A stretch of DNA of 64,000 bases. Source: Lysobacterales bacterium (GTDB taxonomy: Bacteria; Pseudomonadota; Gammaproteobacteria; Xanthomonadales; Rhodanobacteraceae). The number at the start of each line of letters is the position of its first letter. The first letter of the stretch is position 1. Of this stretch, positions 59,317 to 64,000 are shown piece after piece. Both the position numbers and the translations under genes were made by a program. The notes below the pieces were generated by a model. It saw only the letters and a list, made by a program, of their open reading frames with translations, had not been told where the DNA came from and ran no database searches. The stretch covers positions 23,486 to 87,485 of the forward strand of contig JAFKNA010000016.1 of assembly GCA_017305135.1 (NCBI GenBank). The letters are read 5' to 3'.

Positions 59317-62300
59317 TCAGCGGAACTGGGTGAAGATGGCGGTGGCCACCGAGGATACCGTCTGCCCCGCCGGGCCCGTTCCGGTGGCGGTGGCGGTGTT
59401 GACCACGCGTCCATTGGCAACATCGGCCGCAGTCAGCGTGTAGCCCGCGCTGCAGACCACCGAGTCGCCCGGCTGCAGGGTGCCGCCGCCGGCGCGGAAC
59501 TCGAAGCCGCTGCCGAAGAGCTCGTCGCCGAACCTCACCGTGAACGGCTGGCCGCCCACCGTGAACGCCGGGCACGAGAGGTTCTGCACGCGTGGATCGA
59601 AGAGATACACCGTGCTCAGCGGCAGCGTGCCCGGGTTGCTGATGGTGAAGGTGTAGCCGAGCACGTCGCCGACATCACCGTACCGGTTGCCATTGTGGTC
59701 GGTGGCGAGTGTGACCTGCTTGACCAGGTGGATCAGGGCCACGCTGCCGTCGACCGGCGCGCAGGCGGCGCTGTCCAGGTCGAAGCTGCCCGCGAGGTGG
59801 GCCTCGTTATGGAAACCGTGGCCGGGCGTGCCATCGCAGGCTGCATCCTGCAGCGCGCCCGGTTGCACGCCTACCGGCACCCGCAGCAGGTACTCGTGGG
59901 TGGCGCCGACGGCAAGGCCGGTGTTGGAGGCGGACAGCTGGACCACGGTGCCGTTCACCGGGGCGAAGGCGCCGCCCGGCAGCGCCGGATTGACGGTTCC
60001 GCCGCTGGTCGAGACCTGCGCATTGCCGGTGTAGACCACGCCCGGCGCGAAGCCCAGGGTGTCCGTCAGCGTGTACGTGGTCGCCGCGCCGCCCAGGTTC
60101 ACCACCTCGATCCGGTAGCTGACGAGGAAGGCCGAGGGCCCGGTGGTCGTCACCGACGCCACGGTCTTGGTCATGCGCAGGTTCACGGTCGGCATGACCG
60201 CGCAGGCCGGCGAGGTCGGCAGCGCGCCGCAATCGGGCGGTGTGCCGTCATTGACCGCCACCGCATTGGCGATGGTGGTCACCCCGGCGGGCAGCGGATC
60301 ATCCACGCGCACCGTGAAGGTCAGCGTGGCCACGCCCGGGGCGCTGCCGTCATGCGCCGGCACGTTGACCAGCGCATCGCAGGCGGTGCCGGCCGGCGCG
60401 CCGGTCGGGCAACTCCAGGCCGGCGAGCCGGACACGAACGTCGTGTGCTCGGGCACGACCTCGTTGACGAGGGTGCCCGTGGTCGCGGTGCCGCCGTCGT
60501 TGCGGACGGTGATGGTGTAGGTGATCTCCTCGCCCGGCTCGGCGATGCCGTCGGCCACGATGCTCTCGCCCGACACGGCCTTGGTCACCGAGATGTCGGC
60601 CTCGGTCGGCGTCACCACGCACTGCGGCCCGCCGGGCGGGCACAGCGGCGGCGTGCTGCCGGTGAGGTAGGCGAGGTTGGCGATCTGCGTCACGCCCGGC
60701 GGGATCGGATCCAGTACCTCGACCGCCACGGTGATCGCCAGGGTGCCGTTGGCCGGCACGGTCAGGCCCGACCAGGTGACCACGCCGCCGGCATGGCTGC
60801 CACCGTTGCTGGCGCTGACGAAGACCACGTTCGCATCCAGCGGATCGGTGACGCCGACGCCGGTCGCGTCCACGCCGCCGGTATTGGCCAGCGTGATGGT
60901 GTAGGTCAGCGCCTCGCCCGGCTCGGCGATGCCTGCGCGCGTGCCGTCCTCGGCGGTCAGCGCCTTGGTGACGCTGACGTTCGCTTCGAGCGGATGCGTG
61001 GTCTCGCAGGCACCCGCGCTGGAGCAGTCCGGATCCGGCGCACCCGGATCGCCCGGATCGCCACCGCCCGTCGCCACCACCGAGTTGCCGACCGACACCG
61101 TGGCATCCGTGTCCACGTTCGCCTGGTAGGCGAAGGTGTAGGGGCTGCCGGCAGGCGTCGCACCGGCGGGGAGCGTGCAGGTGACGACGTTGCCGGCGGC
61201 CGAACACCCGGCCGGCAGCGAGCCCGGGACCAGCGTGAGGCCGCTGCCCAGCGTGTCGGTCAGCACGACGTCGCTCAGCGTGGCCGAGTTGGCCACGTTC
61301 ACCGTCAGCGTGTAGCCGATGGTGTCGCCCGCCGCGACCACCGTTCCGTTGGCCGGATTGGCGCTCTTGGCGTAGGTGACCGCCGCATCGTTGAGCGGAT
61401 GCGTGGTTTCGCAGGCGCCGACGCTCGCGCATTCCGGATCCGGCGCGCCCGGATCGCCCGGATCGCCGCCGCCGGTGGCCGTCACGCCGTTGGCGACCGA
61501 GGTCGTCGCGTCATCATCCACCGTCGCCTGGTAGGCAAAGGTGTAGGGGCTGCCGGCCGGAGTCGCGCCCGCGGCCAGCGTGCAGGTGACGACCTGGCCA
61601 CTGGCGCTGCAGGTGGACGGCAGCGAACCGGACACCAGGGTGAGCCCGGCGCCGAGCGTATCGGTCAGCACCACGTCGCTCAGCGTCGCCGAGTTGGCCA
61701 CGTTCACCGTCAGCGTGAAGCCAATGGTGTCGCCCGCGTTCACGGCCGTGCCGCTTGCGGGATCGGACGCCTTCTCGAAGGTGACCGCGGGGTCGGTCAG
61801 CGGGTGCGTCGTGCTGCAGTCCGTGCACCCAGGCGGGGTGCCGCCCGGAGGCGTGCCACCGGTCGCCACAACGCTGTTGCCCACATTACCCGTGGCGTCG
61901 TCGTCCACTGTCGCCGTGTAGGTCACCGCGTAGGTGCCCGGCACCGTACCGCTCGGGAGCGTGAACACCAGCGTCGGCGCACCGCCCGTGTTGGCCGTGA
62001 AGTCGCCGGGGCTGGTCACCGTACCGAAGGTCTGATCGCCCGACAGGGTATCGGTCAGGACCAGGTCGGTGACCAGCGCCGCATCGCTTACGGTCGCGGT
62101 CAGCGTATAGGTGATGGTGTCGCCTGCTGCCACGGCCGTGCCGCTCGCGGGGTTCGAGTTCTTGGCGACGCTCACCACAGGGTCGGTGATCGGGTGGTCG
62201 GTCGAGCAGGTCGTGCAACTCGGCGGCGTACCGCCCGGAGGCGTGCCGCCGGTCGCGGCGACGCTGTTGCCGACGTTGCCGGTCGCGGTCGCATCCACCG

Positions 62301-64000
62301 TGGCGGTGTACGAGACGCTGTAGGTGCCCGGAACCGTGGCGCTCGGCAACGTGAAGACGAGCGTCGGCGCACCGGCCGTGTTGGCGGTGAAGCTGCCAAG
62401 GCTCGTCACCGTCCCGAAGGTCTGGTCGCCCGACAACGTGTCGGTCAGCACCAGATCGGTGACCAGCGCCGCATCGCTTACGGTCGCGGTCAGCGTGTAG
62501 GTGATCGTGTCACCCGCTGCCACGGCGGTACCGCTCGCGGGGTTCGAGCTCTTGACGACGTTCACCACGGGGTCGGTGATCGGGTGGTCGGTCGTGCAGG
62601 TCGTGCAGCTCGGCGGCGTGCCGCCCGGAGGTGTGCCGCCGGTCGCGACCACGCCGTTGCCGACGATGCCGGTCGCGGTCGCGTCCACCGTGGCGGTGTA
62701 CGAGACGCTGTAGGTGCCCGGCACCGTACCGTTGGGGAGCGTGAACACCAGCGTCGGCGCACCGGCGGTATTGGCGGTAAAGCTGCCGATGCTCGTCACC
62801 GTGCCGAAGGTCTGGTCGCCCGACAGGGTGTCGGTCAGCACCAAGTCGGTGACCAGCGCCGCATCGCTTACGGTCGCGGTCAGCGTATAGGTGATGGTGT
62901 CGCCTGCTGCCACGGCCGTGCCGCTCGCGGGGTTCGAGCTCTTGGCGACGCTCACCACGGGATCGGTGATCGGGTGGTCGGTCGAGCAGGTCGTGCAGCT
63001 CGGCGGCGTACCGCCCGGAGGCGTGCCGCCGGTCGCGACCACGCTGTTGCCGACCGTGCCGGTCGCGGTCGCGTCCACCGTGGCGGTGTACGAGACGCTG
63101 TAGGTGCCCGGAACCGTGCCGCTCGCCAGCGTGAACATCAGCGTCGGCGCACCGGTCGTGTTGGCCGTGAAGCTGCCAAGGCTCGTCACCGTCCCGAAGG
63201 TCTGGTCGCCCGACAGGGTGTCGGTCAGGACGAGCGGATCGGTGAGGGCAACGTCGCTGACCGTAGCGGTCAGGGTATAGGTGATCGTGTCGCCCGCTGC
63301 CACGGGTGAGCCCGACGCCGGATTCGAGCTCTTCGCCACGCTGACGCCGGGCTGGACGACAGGCGTGGTGACATCGTCGACATCCGTGACCGGGGTGGGC
63401 GTCGGATTGGCCGGTGTTGATGGCGGCGTACCGCTTGCGGTGGCCGTGTTGTGGACGCTGCCGGCGAGCACGTCGGCAACGGTCACGGTGTAGTTGACGG
63501 GACCGCAGCTCGCGGTCGCGCCGGGAGCCAGCGTCGCCGGCGCGCAGGCGATCGTGCCGCCAAGCAGCGGATCGTTGACCGAGACGCCGGTCAGCGTCAC
63601 GTCGCCGGTGTTCTCGACCGAGAAGCTGTAGGTGATGGTGTCGCCGACGCCATAGGGGCCGGTCGAAGTGACCGACTTCTCCAGCGTCAGCGCAGGGTTC
63701 TGCGCGATCGGCGTGTCCGTCGAATCCGGCGGCGAGTCGATCGGGCCCGGTGGCGGATTGCCGGGGACGGTCGGCGGCGTGCCGCTAGCCGTCGCGGTGT
63801 TGGCGACGTGGCCGGCCTGGACATCGGCCGCAGTCACGGTGTAGTCGACCGGGCCGCAGGTGGCGCTTGAACCCGGGGCGAGCGTTGCCGGCGCGCAGGC
63901 AATCGTCCCACCGAGCAGCGGATCGTTGACCGAGACGCCGGTCAGCGTCACGTCGCCGGTGTTCTCGACCGAGAAGCTGTAGGTGATGGTGTCGCCGACG
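59317..64000 (-). CDS. Giant DUF11 tandem-repeat protein, 5' end outside window
   Basis: At least 1560 residues are visible; the frame is open to the right edge, so the start and any signal peptide are outside. It is a series of DUF11-type beta domains: partial copies with GVSVNDPLLGGTIACAPATL, four 130-residue units with SSNPASG, GDTITYTLTATVSD and VLTDTLSGDQTFGTVTS, two 135-residue units with GDTIGYTLTVNVANSATLSD, then more diverged units. A last non-repeat part contains DVGDVLGYTF and DELFGSGFEFRAGG and ends QTVSSVATAIFTQFR. No sorting tail is visible at this C-terminus. It lies 11 nt upstream of the second DUF11 gene in one probable operon. Likely a surface or secreted adhesive or stalk-like protein (inference). 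Confidence 0.9.
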   Translation of the reverse strand, partial: VGDTITYSFSVENTGDVTLTGVSVNDPLLGGTIACAPATLAPGSSATCGPVDYTVTAADVQAGHVANTATASGTPPTVPGNPPPGPIDSPPDSTDTPIAQNPALTLEKSVTSTGPYGVGDTITYSFSVENTGDVTLTGVSVNDPLLGGTIACAPATLAPGATASCGPVNYTVTVADVLAGSVHNTATASGTPPSTPANPTPTPVTDVDDVTTPVVQPGVSVAKSSNPASGSPVAAGDTITYTLTATVSDVALTDPLVLTDTLSGDQTFGTVTSLGSFTANTTGAPTLMFTLASGTVPGTYSVSYTATVDATATGTVGNSVVATGGTPPGGTPPSCTTCSTDHPITDPVVSVAKSSNPASGTAVAAGDTITYTLTATVSDAALVTDLVLTDTLSGDQTFGTVTSIGSFTANTAGAPTLVFTLPNGTVPGTYSVSYTATVDATATGIVGNGVVATGGTPPGGTPPSCTTCTTDHPITDPVVNVVKSSNPASGTAVAAGDTITYTLTATVSDAALVTDLVLTDTLSGDQTFGTVTSLGSFTANTAGAPTLVFTLPSATVPGTYSVSYTATVDATATGNVGNSVAATGGTPPGGTPPSCTTCSTDHPITDPVVSVAKNSNPASGTAVAAGDTITYTLTATVSDAALVTDLVLTDTLSGDQTFGTVTSPGDFTANTGGAPTLVFTLPSGTVPGTYAVTYTATVDDDATGNVGNSVVATGGTPPGGTPPGCTDCSTTHPLTDPAVTFEKASDPASGTAVNAGDTIGFTLTVNVANSATLSDVVLTDTLGAGLTLVSGSLPSTCSASGQVVTCTLAAGATPAGSPYTFAYQATVDDDATTSVANGVTATGGGDPGDPGAPDPECASVGACETTHPLNDAAVTYAKSANPANGTVVAAGDTIGYTLTVNVANSATLSDVVLTDTLGSGLTLVPGSLPAGCSAAGNVVTCTLPAGATPAGSPYTFAYQANVDTDATVSVGNSVVATGGGDPGDPGAPDPDCSSAGACETTHPLEANVSVTKALTAEDGTRAGIAEPGEALTYTITLANTGGVDATGVGVTDPLDANVVFVSASNGGSHAGGVVTWSGLTVPANGTLAITVAVEVLDPIPPGVTQIANLAYLTGSTPPLCPPGGPQCVVTPTEADISVTKAVSGESIVADGIAEPGEEITYTITVRNDGGTATTGTLVNEVVPEHTTFVSGSPAWSCPTGAPAGTACDALVNVPAHDGSAPGVATLTFTVRVDDPLPAGVTTIANAVAVNDGTPPDCGALPTSPACAVMPTVNLRMTKTVASVTTTGPSAFLVSYRIEVVNLGGAATTYTLTDTLGFAPGVVYTGNAQVSTSGGTVNPALPGGAFAPVNGTVVQLSASNTGLAVGATHEYLLRVPVGVQPGALQDAACDGTPGHGFHNEAHLAGSFDLDSAACAPVDGSVALIHLVKQVTLATDHNGNRYGDVGDVLGYTFTISNPGTLPLSTVYLFDPRVQNLSCPAFTVGGQPFTVRFGDELFGSGFEFRAGGGTLQPGDSVVCSAGYTLTAADVANGRVVNTATATGTGPAGQTVSSVATAIFTQFR
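60980..61790 (-). repeat. Two tandem repeats, about 405-bp period
   Basis: Two copies of a 135-codon unit (GDPGDPGAPDP, ETTHPL) lie head to tail; the anchor GGATCCGGCG at 61031 recurs about 405 bp further on. They are clearly similar but not identical. Confidence 0.85.
61790..63350 (-). repeat. Four tandem 390-bp repeats in the giant DUF11 gene
   Basis: The anchor GACCAGCGCCGCATCGCTTA occurs at 62071, 62461 and 62851, exactly 390 bp (130 codons) apart, with a diverged fourth copy at 63241. The middle copies are nearly identical in DNA, not only in protein, which implies recent duplication or gene conversion. A whole number of codons means copy-number change would keep the frame. Confidence 0.92.
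63350..64000 (-). repeat. Tandem repeats, 351-bp period, running off the window
   Basis: ATCGTTGACCGAGACGCCGG occurs at 63571 and 63922, 351 bp (117 codons) apart; the DNA between such positions is highly similar (VENTGDVTLTG, LLGGTIACAPATLAPG). More copies may lie beyond the edge. Confidence 0.85.

Noticed and set aside
59695-63309. Plus-strand frame of 1204 codons over the giant DUF11 gene
   Set aside because: Its repetitive Arg/Gly/Val text mirrors the DUF11 repeats on the minus strand, which have coherent beta-domain motifs.
61790-63350. CRISPR-like array
   Set aside because: Repeat units are 390 bp and coding, without 20-50 bp repeat/spacer alternation or cas genes.
62111-63493. Recurring 70-codon plus-strand frames
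   Set aside because: They recur at 390-bp spacing only because the underlying repeats do; no ribosome sites, and antisense to the real gene.

Overview
The window is GC-rich (roughly 70% by eye), densely coded chromosome from a Gram-negative gammaproteobacterium. The pattern fits the order Lysobacterales (Xanthomonadales): a PPi-type phosphofructokinase, mrcA divergent from pilMNOPQ, a plant/alphaproteobacterial-type glutamate-cysteine ligase, cytochrome c4 next to tandem dsbA genes, and secreted proteins with long Ig-like or DUF11-like repeats. That placement is inference from gene content; no rRNA or other phylogenetic marker was compared. I saw no tRNA, rRNA, CRISPR array, insertion sequence, phage gene or plasmid gene.

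Layout. 1-9460: the 3' part of pfp, then a six-gene Bat (aerotolerance-type) operon on the minus strand (moxR, DUF58, DUF4381, batA, a batB-batC fusion, batD), preceded by a cyclic-nucleotide-binding/EAL protein. 9522-17230: the type IV pilus assembly operon pilMNOPQ plus a sixth gene for a large Ig-like lipoprotein, running from a good sigma70-type promoter to a hairpin/T-tract terminator; mrcA diverges from pilM. 19835-25611: a conserved unknown, then sugar metabolism (galE, an exosortase-type undecaprenyl-phosphate sugar transferase, glmS) and a LOG-family hydrolase. 25653-32507: a TfoX-C protein, msrC, a Tricorn-like protease, an exported Tudor-like protein and gshA. 32584-38593: engB divergent from cytochrome c4, two tandem dsbA genes, an EEP-family phosphatase/nuclease and slt. 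38590-48044: a cation/proton antiporter with a TrkA-like tail, an NDUFA9-like SDR, a polytopic membrane protein, cca, a MidA-like methyltransferase and a folate cluster (folM, folB, folK, DUF6159). 48248-51577: a secreted metzincin protease. 51668-56434: tsaD divergent from rpsU, then yqeY and dnaG, with an inverted outer-membrane-protein gene between rpsU and yqeY. 56435-64000: a repeat-rich intergenic stretch and two DUF11-repeat surface proteins, the second cut by the window end.

How the genes work together. Most of the window serves the cell envelope: pilus assembly, murein synthesis and turnover (mrcA, slt), nucleotide-sugar supply and glycan initiation (galE, sugar transferase, glmS), periplasmic disulfide formation (two DsbA), and secreted or anchored repeat proteins. 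Many minus-strand operons use ATGA stop/start overlaps, so translational coupling is likely in bat, pil, fol and msrC-TfoX. The least ordinary parts are the pilus-operon lipoprotein, the CNB-EAL enzyme, the metzincin with an altered Met-turn, the interrupted rpsU-yqeY-dnaG cluster and the giant DUF11 gene pair.
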